Source: Burkholderia sp. 9120 (GTDB taxonomy: Bacteria > Pseudomonadota > Gammaproteobacteria > Burkholderiales > Burkholderiaceae). Taken from it: a stretch of 64,000 nt of DNA. The notes under the pieces were generated by a model. The model did not search any database and was not told the DNA's origin. It worked only from the letters and a program-made list of their open reading frames with translations. Position 1 is the stretch's first letter. Every line of letters begins with the position of its first letter. The position numbers and the translations under genes are program-made. The stretch is taken from positions 1,488,001 to 1,552,000 of the forward strand of contig NZ_JQNA01000002.1 in NCBI RefSeq assembly GCF_000745015.1, read 5' to 3'. This document shows, piece by piece, positions 17,590 to 27,511 of this stretch.

Positions 17590-19428
17590 TCAGAAGGCGA
17601 TGCCCAGCGTCAGATACGGTCGCACGTCTTTATTGCGGATGCCATACGCGACGTCGACATTGACCGGGCCGACCGGGCTGCGCCAACGCGCGCCCACCCC
17701 GACGCCGGGATAAAAGACTTTTTCGCCCCAGGTATCCGTGGCGGTGCCGACATCGAAGAACGCGGCAGCGCCCCAGTCGTGCGAAAACCAGTGTTGATAC
17801 TCGGCCGCGGCCGTGACGAGATATTTGGTGGGCAGCACCGAACCGTCGACCTCGTTACCGATGCTCTGATAACCATAGCCGCGCACCGAATTCGAACCAC
17901 CCGCGCGGAATAGCAGCGAAGCCGGTATGCCGCTCGAACTGCCGCTGGTAAACACGCCGCCGAGTTCGGCGCGCAGCACCACGAGGTCTTGCTTGCCGAT
18001 CGGCAGGTACTGCTGGCCGCGCGCATAGCCGCGCACGAAGGTCTGATCGGTCAGCACGCCCTTTATCGCGAAGCCCGCCTCGGCGTGAATCAGGTTGCCT
18101 TTGCGCGGGAACAGCGGGTCGTCGGTATCGCGCCGGGTCCACGACCACGACGGCACCAGCGCGCGGCTCGTGGTCGGCGCAATCGCGTTCTGATCGAGCC
18201 GGTCCTGGTAGTAGAGGATCGAGTAGTTGTAGTCGATGAACTGCGACGTGCGCGCCCGCTGCACACCGCCGCGGATACTGTAGATGCGTGTGTCGGAAAC
18301 GTCGGTCGTGGTGTAGGACGCCAGCACGCTATTGGTCCACGCGCGCGGGCCCGGCGGCATGGCCAACTGGATTTGCCCGTATTGCTGGATCTGGTCGGCG
18401 CGGCCTTCGACGGTGAACGGCCATGCCTTGCCGAAGGTATCCAGATACGAATACGCGCCCTGGATCAGCGGGCCGTTGTCGGTCGAATAACCGAGACCGC
18501 CGCGGAAGCTGTTGTACGGATACTCGGACACTTTCACGTGCACCGGCGTGTCGGCCGGTTTGGCCGGGTCGCTGTCCACGTCGATCGCCACACTCGCGTA
18601 GTACGGCGTGTTCTGCAGTTGCCGCTGCAATTCGGCGACGCGCTGCACGTCGTAAATATCGCCGACCGCGATCGGATTGACGTTGTCGACGATCTGTTCC
18701 GGATAGCGCCGCGTGCCGGAGACGTCGAGTTTGCCCATCGTGAAGGTCGGCCCGCTGTCATACGTGACCGACAGTTTGGCCTCGTGCGTGCGCGGATCGA
18801 CGCGCGCCTCGGAATGGTAGATTTTCGCGCCCAGGTAACGCCGCGCCTGCAGCGCCTTCAGCGACGCGTTCTTCGCGTCTTCCCAGTCGCCCTGCGAGAA
18901 CGCGTCGCCTTCGTGCAGCGAAAACGCGAACCGCGCGGCGTTTTCCTGCGCAGGATCTTCGGTCAGCACCGGCCCGCGAAACGACAGCGACACCGATGAA
19001 ATGTGGGTTTGCGGCCCCGGGTCGACACTGACCGTGACGCGCTTCGCGTTGTCCACGGTGCGCACGTCGGTACGCACGACCGGCGTGAAATAGCCCTGCG
19101 TGGCCGCCAGATCGCGCACCTGCTGGGGCGTGGCGGTGATCAGAAACTCGAACTGGTCGTCGCTGATGTCGGGCCGTTTGGCGAAGCGCGCGATATCCAG
19201 ATGCGCCTCGAGCAGCTTGCGCAGCGAGCGCGGCGAGGCGTCGATGTCGACCTTGTAGCTGGCGGCGGGGCGCGCGGCGTGCGCGGCGCCGGCCGACAGC
19301 GCCAGCATGACGATGCCGAACGCCAGCCACGCGCGCAACCAGCGCAACACGGGCGCGGTGGAATAGCCACGCCCGGTGCCGGCCCTGCCGCGCCGCTGAC
19401 GCGGCTTTTCGATCGCACTTACCGCCAA
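17590..19428 (-). CDS. tamA: Outer-membrane assembly protein TamA
   Basis: This is a BamA/Omp85-family outer-membrane barrel that works with TamB. I choose TTG at 19428 because GGAGG lies six bases upstream (19435-19439). The open frame extends farther to 19512 without such a site. This start gives a basic N-terminus, a hydrophobic signal segment ending GAAHAARPA, three POTRA domains (about residues 50-240), and a 16-strand barrel with the surface-antigen motif GGSNSVRGYGYQSIG near residue 500. The C-terminal strand ends YLTLGIAF, with aromatic last residue. The protein is about 612 aa. Confidence 0.93.
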   Translation of the reverse strand: MAVSAIEKPRQRRGRAGTGRGYSTAPVLRWLRAWLAFGIVMLALSAGAAHAARPAASYKVDIDASPRSLRKLLEAHLDIARFAKRPDISDDQFEFLITATPQQVRDLAATQGYFTPVVRTDVRTVDNAKRVTVSVDPGPQTHISSVSLSFRGPVLTEDPAQENAARFAFSLHEGDAFSQGDWEDAKNASLKALQARRYLGAKIYHSEARVDPRTHEAKLSVTYDSGPTFTMGKLDVSGTRRYPEQIVDNVNPIAVGDIYDVQRVAELQRQLQNTPYYASVAIDVDSDPAKPADTPVHVKVSEYPYNSFRGGLGYSTDNGPLIQGAYSYLDTFGKAWPFTVEGRADQIQQYGQIQLAMPPGPRAWTNSVLASYTTTDVSDTRIYSIRGGVQRARTSQFIDYNYSILYYQDRLDQNAIAPTTSRALVPSWSWTRRDTDDPLFPRKGNLIHAEAGFAIKGVLTDQTFVRGYARGQQYLPIGKQDLVVLRAELGGVFTSGSSSGIPASLLFRAGGSNSVRGYGYQSIGNEVDGSVLPTKYLVTAAAEYQHWFSHDWGAAAFFDVGTATDTWGEKVFYPGVGVGARWRSPVGPVNVDVAYGIRNKDVRPYLTLGIAF

Positions 19429-19837
19429 ACAGGACCTCCGGCCGGGTTGATGAATGTGTCGCTCAGGCGCGCCGCGGCGGCCGAAGCACGCTATTTGACC
19501 ACATCGGCGCAAGGCCGCCGATCTCTAAAAGGGCGCGAAGCGCGCGACGACGGCTTGCCGGCGGCCGCCGCGCAACGCGCGTTCAGCCGCGCCAAGGAGC
19601 CGTACGCCGGACGCCCGCCTTTGACGCACCGCACACAAGCCAGGTTCCGGATTGTTTGCAGCGGCGCGCGCCGGCCGCGCACGCCACCGCCTCTTCCACC
19701 ACCCTGCCCACGTTTTTCGACCGCGCGCGGCGCATCGGGTAAAATTATGGAATAACGGCGCGGCCACCCGGCACCCTCCCGCTGCACCAGCGGATTCCGG
19801 GAGAGCAGCCGCCCTCACCCACCACGGACGTCGAGCC
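19429..19837. promoter_or_regulatory. Divergent gap between tamA and the DUF3460 gene
   Basis: There is no supported gene in this GC-rich gap. On the plus strand TAAAAT (about 19740-19745) with TTCGAC some 18 bases upstream is a plausible promoter for the DUF3460-scpA pair. The tamA ribosome-binding site is at 19435-19439. Confidence 0.4.
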
Positions 19838-20023
19838 ATGTATCAATCGGACATCACCCAGTTCCTGAACCAGCTCAAGCAACAGAAGCCCAGCCTGGAA
19901 GCCGAGCAACGCCGCGGCCGCGCGCTGCTGTGGGACAAACAGCCGATCGATCTGGAAGAACGCGCCGAGCAGACAGCCTCGCGCGTGGAGCAGACGCCTT
20001 ACTCGTACTATCAAAACTTCTAA
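19838..20023 (+). CDS. DUF3460 small protein (61 aa)
   Basis: This is a small soluble protein of the betaproteobacterial DUF3460 type. The whole protein runs MYQSDITQFLNQLKQQ to TPYSYYQNF, a helical N-terminal half and charged middle (EAEQRRGRALLWDKQPIDL). It ends four bases before the scpA start, so the two are probably co-transcribed. Function is unknown. Its conserved place before scpA in Burkholderiaceae suggests a chromosome-related or housekeeping role, but that is inference. Confidence 0.8.
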   Translation: MYQSDITQFLNQLKQQKPSLEAEQRRGRALLWDKQPIDLEERAEQTASRVEQTPYSYYQNF

Positions 20024-20027
20024 ACGG

Positions 20028-20909
20028 GTGAGCGTGAGTCACGCCGACGAGGCTCACAGCGCCACGCCGGCATCCGCCGACGCCGCGCTAGCCGCGCCCG
20101 CCACCGATTCGACGCCCGACACCGTCGATGGCATCGCCTTCGCGCGCCTGTACGGCGAGCCGCTCTTCAAGCTGCCCACCGATCTGTACATTCCGCCCGA
20201 CGCCCTCGAGGTCTTCCTCGAAACGTTCGAAGGACCGCTGGATCTGTTGCTGTACCTGATCCGCAAGCAGAACTTCAACGTGCTCGACATTCCCATGGCG
20301 GATGTCACGGTGCAGTACCTCGGCTACGTCGACCAGTTGCGCCAGACCAACCTCGAACTCGCGTCCGAATATCTGCTGATGGCCGCGATGCTGATCGAGA
20401 TCAAGTCGCGCATGCTGCTGCCGGTGAAGAAGGCCGACAGCGGCGAAGAAGCCGAAGATCCGCGCGCGGAACTGGTGCGCCGCCTGCTCGAATACGAGCA
20501 GATGAAGCTGGCCGCGCAGCGTATCGACCAGCTGCCGCAACTCGGGCGCGACTTCCTGCGCGCCGAGGTCTACATCGAGCAAAGCATCACGCCGCGTTTT
20601 CCGGACGTGGACAGCGAAGACCTGCGCGCCGCGTGGGCCGACGTGATCAAGCGTGCCAAGCTGGTCCAGCATCACAAGATTTCGCGTGAAGAGCTGTCGG
20701 TGCGCGAGCATATGAGTTCGATCCTGCGGCAGTTGCAGAACGCGCGCTTCGTCGAATTCGCCGACCTGTTCGACACGACCAAGGGCGTGCCGGTCGTGGT
20801 GGTGAATTTCATCGCCATGCTGGAGCTGTGCCGCGAGTCGCTGGTCGAGATCACCCAGGCCGAACCGTTCGCGCCGATCTACGTGCGGCTCGCGTATTCG
20901 CCGGCCTGA
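20028..20909 (+). CDS. scpA: Segregation and condensation protein A (kleisin)
   Basis: This is the kleisin subunit of the SMC-ScpAB complex that compacts and segregates chromosomes. The GTG start at 20028 lies right after the DUF3460 stop, with a second GTG two codons on. After an Ala/Thr-rich extension of about 45 residues comes the kleisin N-domain, VFLETFEGPLDLLLYLIRKQ and FNVLDIPMADVTVQYL, then a helical middle with YLLMAAMLIEIKSRMLLPV. The C-terminal winged-helix domain binds the SMC head. scpB is not in the window. Confidence 0.95.
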   Translation: MSVSHADEAHSATPASADAALAAPATDSTPDTVDGIAFARLYGEPLFKLPTDLYIPPDALEVFLETFEGPLDLLLYLIRKQNFNVLDIPMADVTVQYLGYVDQLRQTNLELASEYLLMAAMLIEIKSRMLLPVKKADSGEEAEDPRAELVRRLLEYEQMKLAAQRIDQLPQLGRDFLRAEVYIEQSITPRFPDVDSEDLRAAWADVIKRAKLVQHHKISREELSVREHMSSILRQLQNARFVEFADLFDTTKGVPVVVVNFIAMLELCRESLVEITQAEPFAPIYVRLAYSPA

Positions 20910-20964
20910 CCTCAGCGTACGCACCGACACGCCTCGTTTCGGTGCGTACGGCGCGCAAATCCAC

Positions 20965-20970
20965 TACAAT
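20965..20970 (+). promoter_or_regulatory. Candidate -10 box for panC
   Basis: A TACAAT lies in the 167-base scpA-panC gap, about 107 bases before panC. The -35 is not convincing. panC may instead be read through from scpA. Confidence 0.3.
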
Positions 20971-21025
20971 CCCGCGCTCCGAACCTGTCATTACCAGTGA
21001 GGCGGCGGACCGCGCGATTCCTTGA

Positions 21026-21910
<885 letters not shown>

Positions 21911-21964
21911 CCCGGCCTCGGCCGGCGCAGACAAGCATCAGAAGCCACAAGGGATTGATTGGTC

Positions 21965-22351
21965 ATGCAACGCAACATGCTGAAGTCGAAGATCCACCGT
22001 GTCGCGGTCACGCACTGCGAGCTGCACTACGAAGGCTCGTGCGCGATCGACGAAGACTTGCTGGAAGCAGCGAACATCGTCGAAAACGAACGGATCGACA
22101 TCTGGAATATCAACAACGGCGAGCGTTTCTCGACCTACGCGATCAAGGGCGAGCGCGGCAGCGGCATGATTTCGCTGAACGGTTCGGCCGCGCGGCGCGC
22201 GCAACTGGGCGATCTGGTGATCATCGCCGCGTTCGCGGTGGTCGACGAGGCCGAGTTGAAGGCGGGCTGGAAGCCGGATCTGGTGTTCGTCGACGACAAC
22301 AACAAGATCAAGGGCAGCCGCGATCACGTGCCAACGCAGAACTGGACCTGA
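21965..22351 (+). CDS. panD: Aspartate 1-decarboxylase
   Basis: It makes beta-alanine from aspartate for pantothenate. It is synthesised as a proenzyme and cleaved between Gly24 and Ser25 (HYEGSC), which makes the pyruvoyl cofactor. ATG at 21965 begins [11 protein letters not shown], the family start; an upstream in-frame start at 21959 adds two residues. The 128-aa protein contains [14 protein letters not shown] and [12 protein letters not shown], as expected. Confidence 0.98.
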   Translation: MQRNMLKSKIHRVAVTHCELHYEGSCAIDEDLLEAANIVENERIDIWNINNGERFSTYAIKGERGSGMISLNGSAARRAQLGDLVIIAAFAVVDEAELKAGWKPDLVFVDDNNKIKGSRDHVPTQNWT

Positions 22352-22440
22352 AGATCGGCGCGGCTAGCGTGAAACTTCAACGCGTTCGCCGCGCGCTTTG
22401 CGGATAATTCGGCACTGCCCGTTTCCGCCGGGAGCCCGCC

Positions 22441-23079
22441 TCAGCCCTTCTTCGCCGTCCCGTCGACCCATTCGATGATCGACTGCCACTGCTCCAGATC
22501 CTTCTCCACGCGGCTTTTCGCGACGTCCCACAGCGTCAGGCCGTGCGCCGCGAGTTGCACGTAGTTCTGCGTGTCGCGCAAAAAGCCCAGCACCGGCAGA
22601 TTCAATCCTTCGACAAACCGATGCAGTTGTTCCGCCGAACGCGTGCGCGCATCGACACGCATGCCGACCACACCGATTTCGATCGTGCCCTTGCGGACCG
22701 CTTTTTCCTTCGCCAGACGCTCGAGAAAGTCCTGCGTGGCGAGAATGTCGAAGATGGACGGCTGCAGCGGCACGATCACCTTGTCGGCCAGATCCAGCGC
22801 GATGTTCATCCGGTTGCCGTGCAATCCGGCAGGGGTGTCGATGACCGCGTGCTCCAGCCCCTTGGGCGGCTTGACCGGCGTGTCCTGGCTGACTTCCCAG
22901 GTTTCGATGGCCGGCAGCGTGTCGGGGCGCAACGACAGCCACGCGTGCGCGGACTGCTGCTTGTCGAGGTCCGCCAACGCAACCCATTCGCCCGACGCCG
23001 CGAAATAGCCGGCCAGATTGGTGGACAGCGTGCTTTTGCCCACGCCGCCCTTCGGATTCGCCACCACAATCACCGTCAT
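22441..23079 (-). CDS. ParA/MinD-family ATPase, orphan
   Basis: This is a 212-aa deviant Walker ATPase of the ParA superfamily. ATG at 23079 follows GGGAG. Walker A is PKGGVGKST (residues 9-17), the A' segment is LADLDKQQSAHAWLSLRP, and Walker B is HAVIDTPAGL. It lacks an N-terminal DNA-binding domain, and no parB or cargo gene is adjacent. It is therefore a small, standalone positioning ATPase whose partner is unknown. The gene is convergent with panD and divergent from the thioesterase. Confidence 0.88.
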   Translation of the reverse strand: MTVIVVANPKGGVGKSTLSTNLAGYFAASGEWVALADLDKQQSAHAWLSLRPDTLPAIETWEVSQDTPVKPPKGLEHAVIDTPAGLHGNRMNIALDLADKVIVPLQPSIFDILATQDFLERLAKEKAVRKGTIEIGVVGMRVDARTRSAEQLHRFVEGLNLPVLGFLRDTQNYVQLAAHGLTLWDVAKSRVEKDLEQWQSIIEWVDGTAKKG

Positions 23080-23312
23080 GAATTCTCCCGGAAAGAAGAC
23101 TGGTCGCCGCCAGCCGGTTTGCCGCGTATGTCGTTCTGACTTCGCTCTGATCTCGCGCCGGCCCGCTGCCGCACCGGCTGAAGCTGCCGGTTTCGGGCAC
23201 GCATGCCGATCCAGCCGTTGATAATATCGAGAAATGCACTGGGGCCGAAGCCCCAAGGCGGCCAAATGACCGCCCGGCACCGTCGATTTCTCCACTTGGG
23301 ACCCACCAATCC

Positions 23313-23732
23313 ATGAGCAAACTCCGCCCGGAATACACCGTCGAACGCCTGCACGAACGCCAGCGGGGCAAGCTGCCCGGCTTGCTGGGCGTGCAGGTCC
23401 TGTCGCTGGAACAAGGCGTCCTGACCGCGGAATTGACCGTGCGGGAAGAATTGCTCGCGCCGAACGGTTTTTTGCATGCCGCCACCGTAATCGGGCTCGC
23501 CGACACCGCGTGCGGCTACGCGTGCCTCGCGCATCTGCCGGAAACGGCGCGCAATTTCACGACTGTCGAACTGAAAAGCAATTTTCTCGGCACGGCGACC
23601 GAAGGCACGATCCGCGCGGTCGCCAAGGGCGTACATCTCGGGCGCAGCACGCAGGTGTGGGATGCGACCGTGACTGATCCGAATGGCAAGACGATCGCGC
23701 TGTTTCGTTGCACGCAGATCGTGTTGTATTGA
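23313..23732 (+). CDS. Hotdog-fold thioesterase, PaaI-like
   Basis: This is a 139-aa single hotdog domain, probably hydrolysing acyl- or aryl-CoA. The signature NGFLHAATVIGLADTACGYA (about residues 51-70) matches the PaaI group helix, with Asn and His in the catalytic region and Asp at the helix. FTTVELKSNFLGTATEG and AKGVHLGRSTQVWDATV follow. Substrate cannot be told from sequence. A bidirectional terminator lies just after it. Confidence 0.88.
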   Translation: MSKLRPEYTVERLHERQRGKLPGLLGVQVLSLEQGVLTAELTVREELLAPNGFLHAATVIGLADTACGYACLAHLPETARNFTTVELKSNFLGTATEGTIRAVAKGVHLGRSTQVWDATVTDPNGKTIALFRCTQIVLY

Positions 23733-23783
23733 GGGGGTGGGTGCGCGGCGGTGAGCGCCGACAAAACCGCAGCCTCATGCCAT

Positions 23784-23819
23784 AAAAAAAGCACGCGACC
23801 TCACGGCGCGTGCTTTTTT
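23784..23819. terminator. Bidirectional terminator, thioesterase/DoxX
   Basis: A GCACGCG/CGCGTGC stem with a nine-base loop has an A-run upstream and T6 downstream, between two convergent genes. Confidence 0.92.
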
Positions 23820-23856
23820 GTTGTCCGGCGTTGTTGCCGGCGAGACTGCGCAGCCC

Positions 23857-24273
23857 TTACGCCACCGCAGCCCGCACCGTCTTCACGCTGCCCAGCGCCA
23901 GCGCACCGCCGCCCAGCAACGACTGCACCGCCAGCGTCACCGCCCAGAACGCCGGATATTCCCAGCCGCCGTTCGGCGACGCGAAACCCCAGCCGTTATG
24001 CCAATGCGCCGACATCGCGCCGAGCATGAACGGCAGCAGCACCAGCGCGACCCAGCGGACCTGCACGCCGAGCAGCAACGCGATACCGCCGAGCAATTCG
24101 ACGAACGCCGTCACATAGCCGAGCCAGCCCGGCAAACCCAGCGAAACGAAAAATTGCGCCGTGCCCGGCAGTGTGAAAACGAAGATTTTTTGCAGGCTGT
24201 GCGCGAGATACAGCACGCCCAAGGCCACGCGCAGCAGTAAAGCAGCCAGATCGGCGGAGCGATTCGAGTTCAT
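23857..24273 (-). CDS. DoxX-family membrane protein
   Basis: This is a 138-aa protein with four predicted membrane helices, approximately residues 8-28, 50-68, 72-92 and 105-128. LLRVALGVLYLAHSLQKIF and GYVTAFVELLGGIALLLGV are the typical DoxX segments. Members of the family are linked to redox or sulfur stress in some bacteria, but no specific role can be assigned here. The gene stands alone, convergent with the thioesterase. Confidence 0.88.
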   Translation of the reverse strand: MNSNRSADLAALLLRVALGVLYLAHSLQKIFVFTLPGTAQFFVSLGLPGWLGYVTAFVELLGGIALLLGVQVRWVALVLLPFMLGAMSAHWHNGWGFASPNGGWEYPAFWAVTLAVQSLLGGGALALGSVKTVRAAVA

Positions 24274-24414
24274 GACGAGTCCTTGAAGAGAGAGACGGCC
24301 AGAACCAGCCGTCGATGTCAGGACTCTATTCGAACCATACGGAGTGAAAAACCACGTCGCAGGCTTAGATTATTTCCCAATAGGATTTAATCGGCATTGC
24401 CGTGTTGATCCAGA

Positions 24415-25899
24415 TCAGGCCATCGCGCCAAAAAGCTTCGCCAGATCGAGATGGTCGGCCAGCGTGTCGGCGAGTCGCTCCAGCGACGCCTCACGCAACG
24501 CCGGATAGTCGATCGCCTCGGCGTCGCTCAACCCCGCCCACGCCAGCAACGCGGCGCACGCGGACGGCGTGTCGAATAGACCATGCACATAGGTGGCGAG
24601 AATCTGGCCGTCGGCGGACAGCGCGCCATCGGGACGCGCGGCAGCCGCATCGCCCAACTGGAGCGCGGGCGAGTCTAGCGCCGGTCCGTGCGTCTCGCCC
24701 ATATGAATTTCGTAACCCGACACCTCGGGCAAACCGGGCAACGCGAGGCGTCCGGTGACATTCTTCAGCGTCTTGTCGCGCGTAAGCACCGTCGAGTAAT
24801 CGAGCCAACCGAGTCCCGCCGACGTCCCCGGCGCGCCTTCCACGCCATGCGGATCGGCCACTTCGCGCCCGAGCATCTGCATGCCGCCGCAAATGCCGAT
24901 CACCCGTCCGCCGTAACGCAGATGCCGCTGCAGCACCGCGTCCCACCCTTGCGTGCGCAGAAACGCCAGATCGCCGGGCACGTTCTTCGAGCCTGGCAGA
25001 ATGATCAGATCGGCCGGCGGCATCGGCATGCCGCTTCGCACGTAATGAAAATCGACCTGCGGATGCGCGCGCAGCGCATCGAAATCAGTGTGGTTGCTGA
25101 TGTGCGGCAGCACCGGCACGACCACGCGCAGCATCCGCTGCGCGTCGCCGCGATGGGCCGCGCGCAGTTCCGGCGGCAGCATGTCTTCCGCGTCGAGCGT
25201 CAGGCCGTGCAGATACGGCACGACCCCGAGCACCGGCTTGCCGGTCTTCGCTTCGAGCCAGTCGAGACCGGGTTGCAGCAGACTGATGTCGCCACGAAAC
25301 CGGTTGATGACGAAGCCCCGCACCCGCGCCTGCTCGCTCGCCGACAGACACGCGAGCGTGCCGGTCAGATGCGCGAACACGCCGCCGCGATCGATATCGG
25401 CCACCAGCACGACCGGGCAATCCACGGCTTCCGCGAAACCCATGTTGGCGATGTCGCGATCGCGCAGATTGATCTCGGCGGGGCTGCCCGCGCCTTCGAC
25501 GAAAATCGCGTCGTAGCCGGCCTGCAAACGCGCATACGATTCCAGCACCGCTTCGAACGCGATGGGTTTGTAGTCGTGATACGCGCGGGCATCGAGATTC
25601 ATGCGCGCCTTGCCGTGGATGATCACCTGCGCGCCGCGATCGCTCGTCGGTTTGAGCAGCACGGGATTCAGATCGGTGTGCGCGGCGATCCCCGCGGCCA
25701 CCGCCTGCAACGCCTGGGCACGGCCGATCTCGCCGCCGTCGACCGTGACCGCGCTGTTGAGCGCCATGTTCTGCGGCTTGAACGGCGCGACCCGCACACC
25801 CGCGCGCCGCGCGAGCCGGCATAGACCCGCCACCAGCGTGCTCTTGCCGGCGTCGGACGTGGTGCCCTGAATCATCAGCGTGCCGTGTGGGACGGGCAT
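24415..25899 (-). CDS. cobQ: Adenosylcobyric acid synthase (glutamine-hydrolysing)
   Basis: It amidates four side chains of adenosylcobyrinic a,c-diamide using glutamine and ATP. The start is ATG 25899 ([15 protein letters not shown]), giving 494 aa; the open frame runs 33 codons farther without support. The N-terminal P-loop synthetase domain has [10 protein letters not shown] (residues about 11-20). The C-terminal class I amidotransferase carries the nucleophile Cys in [11 protein letters not shown] and the triad segment YEIHMGET. It is divergent from cobU, heading the cobalamin region. Confidence 0.96.
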   Translation of the reverse strand: MPVPHGTLMIQGTTSDAGKSTLVAGLCRLARRAGVRVAPFKPQNMALNSAVTVDGGEIGRAQALQAVAAGIAAHTDLNPVLLKPTSDRGAQVIIHGKARMNLDARAYHDYKPIAFEAVLESYARLQAGYDAIFVEGAGSPAEINLRDRDIANMGFAEAVDCPVVLVADIDRGGVFAHLTGTLACLSASEQARVRGFVINRFRGDISLLQPGLDWLEAKTGKPVLGVVPYLHGLTLDAEDMLPPELRAAHRGDAQRMLRVVVPVLPHISNHTDFDALRAHPQVDFHYVRSGMPMPPADLIILPGSKNVPGDLAFLRTQGWDAVLQRHLRYGGRVIGICGGMQMLGREVADPHGVEGAPGTSAGLGWLDYSTVLTRDKTLKNVTGRLALPGLPEVSGYEIHMGETHGPALDSPALQLGDAAAARPDGALSADGQILATYVHGLFDTPSACAALLAWAGLSDAEAIDYPALREASLERLADTLADHLDLAKLFGAMA

Positions 25900-26009
25900 G
25901 GCGTCCCGGGGAATCGAAGTAATCGAAGTGGTGGTCACGAGGTGGGGTGGGTCGGCCGTGAAGAGAAACGCGGCATTATCCCACCCCGCCGCCGCCATCC
26001 GCGCGCCGG

Positions 26010-26015
26010 TACAAT
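26010..26015 (+). promoter_or_regulatory. Candidate -10 box immediately before cobU
   Basis: TACAAT ends six bases before the cobU ATG, so a transcript from it would start at or next to the start codon (leaderless). The -35 region is poor. No cobalamin riboswitch was seen in the 122-base cobQ-cobU gap. Confidence 0.35.
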
Positions 26016-26021
26016 CACGCG

Positions 26022-26576
26022 ATGACTCCCCGCGACCTCACCTTCGTCCTTGGCGGCGCCCGTTCCGGCAAGAGCTTGCACGCCGAGCAACTGGCCGATC
26101 GCAGTGCCCTTCCCGTCACCTACATCGCCACCGCGCGCGTCAGCGACGACGCCGAATTCGCCGCGCGTATCGCGCATCATCGCGAGCGGCGTCCGGCGCA
26201 TTGGCGGCTGGTCGAAGCGGGCGTGGATCTCGCCGCTGCGCTCACGCAAGCGGACGCGCCCAAGCATTGCGTGCTGATCGATTGCCTGACGCTGTGGCTG
26301 GCCAACCTGCTGTGTCCGTCCGAAGGTGAAGCGCTGTCGCTCGATCGCTATCACGCGCAAGTCGCCGCGCTCGAAACGGCGCTCGTCGCCGCGCACGGCA
26401 AAGTCATCGTGGTCAGCAACGAAATCGGCCTGGGCGTTGTGCCGCTCGGCGCGGCCACGCGTCTTTACGTCGACGAACTCGGCCGGCTCAATCAGCGCAT
26501 CGCCGCGTTGAGCACGCAAGCCACGATGATGGTCGCGGGCCTGCCGCTCGCGTTGAAAACGGCGGGCCACGCGTGA
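26022..26576 (+). CDS. cobU: Adenosylcobinamide kinase / adenosylcobinamide-phosphate guanylyltransferase
   Basis: This bifunctional enzyme phosphorylates adenosylcobinamide and transfers GMP to give the GDP-activated intermediate used by CobS. It is 184 aa. The P-loop [11 protein letters not shown] is near residues 8-18, [11 protein letters not shown] carries the His used in guanylylation, and [13 protein letters not shown] and [19 protein letters not shown] are family signatures. The stop overlaps the cbiB start (TGATG), which suggests translational coupling. Confidence 0.97.
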   Translation: MTPRDLTFVLGGARSGKSLHAEQLADRSALPVTYIATARVSDDAEFAARIAHHRERRPAHWRLVEAGVDLAAALTQADAPKHCVLIDCLTLWLANLLCPSEGEALSLDRYHAQVAALETALVAAHGKVIVVSNEIGLGVVPLGAATRLYVDELGRLNQRIAALSTQATMMVAGLPLALKTAGHA

Positions 26577-27511
26577 TGCTGTCGCTTCCTCTGATCGTCA
26601 CGCTGGCGACCGCGGGCGTCGCGGTTGACCGTTGGCTCGGCGAGCCGCGCACCGCGCATCCGCTGGTCGGCTTCGGCAACTGGGCGAAGCGCCTCGAAGC
26701 GCGCTACAACACCGGCCGCCGTTTGCGGCTCAAGGGCTTGCTCGCGTGGACGCTGGCCGTGCTGCCGCCGGTGCTGATCGCGTGGTGGCTGGTCTCGGTG
26801 CTGCCGTTTTTCGCGGCCTGCGCGGTGCATGTCGTGCTGTTGTGGTTCGCGCTCGGCGCGCGCAGTCTGCACGATCACATCGCGCCGATCGCCCAGGCGC
26901 TCGCGCAACGCGATCTCGCGCAGGCGCGGCTGCTGACCGCGCGGATCGTCTCACGCGAAACCGCGCACGCCGACGAAGGCGCGTTGTCGCGCGCCGCCGT
27001 GGAATCGGCGCTCGAAAACGGCAATGACGCGATCTTCGGCGCGCTGTTCTGGTTCGCGATCGCGGGCGGTCCGGGCGCACTCGGCTTCCGTCTCGCCAAC
27101 ACGCTGGATGCCATGTGGGGCTATCGCACGCCGCGCTATTTGCGCTACGGCTGGGCGGCTGCACGCATCGACGACGTACTCAACTGGATTCCCGCGCGTC
27201 TGACCGCCACGAGTTACGCGTTGCTCGGCGATACGCGCACGGCGTGGCGCTGCTGGCGCGAGCAGGCGCCGCGCTGGGACAGTCCGAATGCCGGGCCGGT
27301 GATGGCGGCGGGTGCGGGCAGTTTGAACGTGCTGATCGGCGGGCCGGCGGTGTATCACGGCACGCTGGAGCAGCGGCCCACGCTCGGCTTCGGACATCCC
27401 GCGAAGGCCGCGCATGTGACGGCCGCGTTGATGCTGGTGGAACGCACGGTGATTCTCTGGCTGGCGATGTTGATCGTGCTGGCGCTGTTGAGCGTGCCGT
27501 TTCATGCGTGA
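26576..27511 (+). CDS. cbiB: Adenosylcobinamide-phosphate synthase
   Basis: This is an inner-membrane enzyme attaching the aminopropanol arm to adenosylcobyric acid. It is 311 aa with several membrane helices. WLGEPRTAHPLVGFGNWAKRLE is the N-terminal family motif, followed by ARIVSRETAHADEGALSRAAVES and the motif NGNDAIFGALFW. ATG 26576 is chosen over GTG 26573 because it forms the overlapping stop-start with cobU. The gene overlaps cobD by eight bases. Confidence 0.96.
   Translation: MLSLPLIVTLATAGVAVDRWLGEPRTAHPLVGFGNWAKRLEARYNTGRRLRLKGLLAWTLAVLPPVLIAWWLVSVLPFFAACAVHVVLLWFALGARSLHDHIAPIAQALAQRDLAQARLLTARIVSRETAHADEGALSRAAVESALENGNDAIFGALFWFAIAGGPGALGFRLANTLDAMWGYRTPRYLRYGWAAARIDDVLNWIPARLTATSYALLGDTRTAWRCWREQAPRWDSPNAGPVMAAGAGSLNVLIGGPAVYHGTLEQRPTLGFGHPAKAAHVTAALMLVERTVILWLAMLIVLALLSVPFHA

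Noticed and set aside
22364..23506. 380-codon minus-strand frame overlapping the ParA-like gene
   Set aside because: Different frame from the clear ATPase; Arg/Gly-rich shadow.
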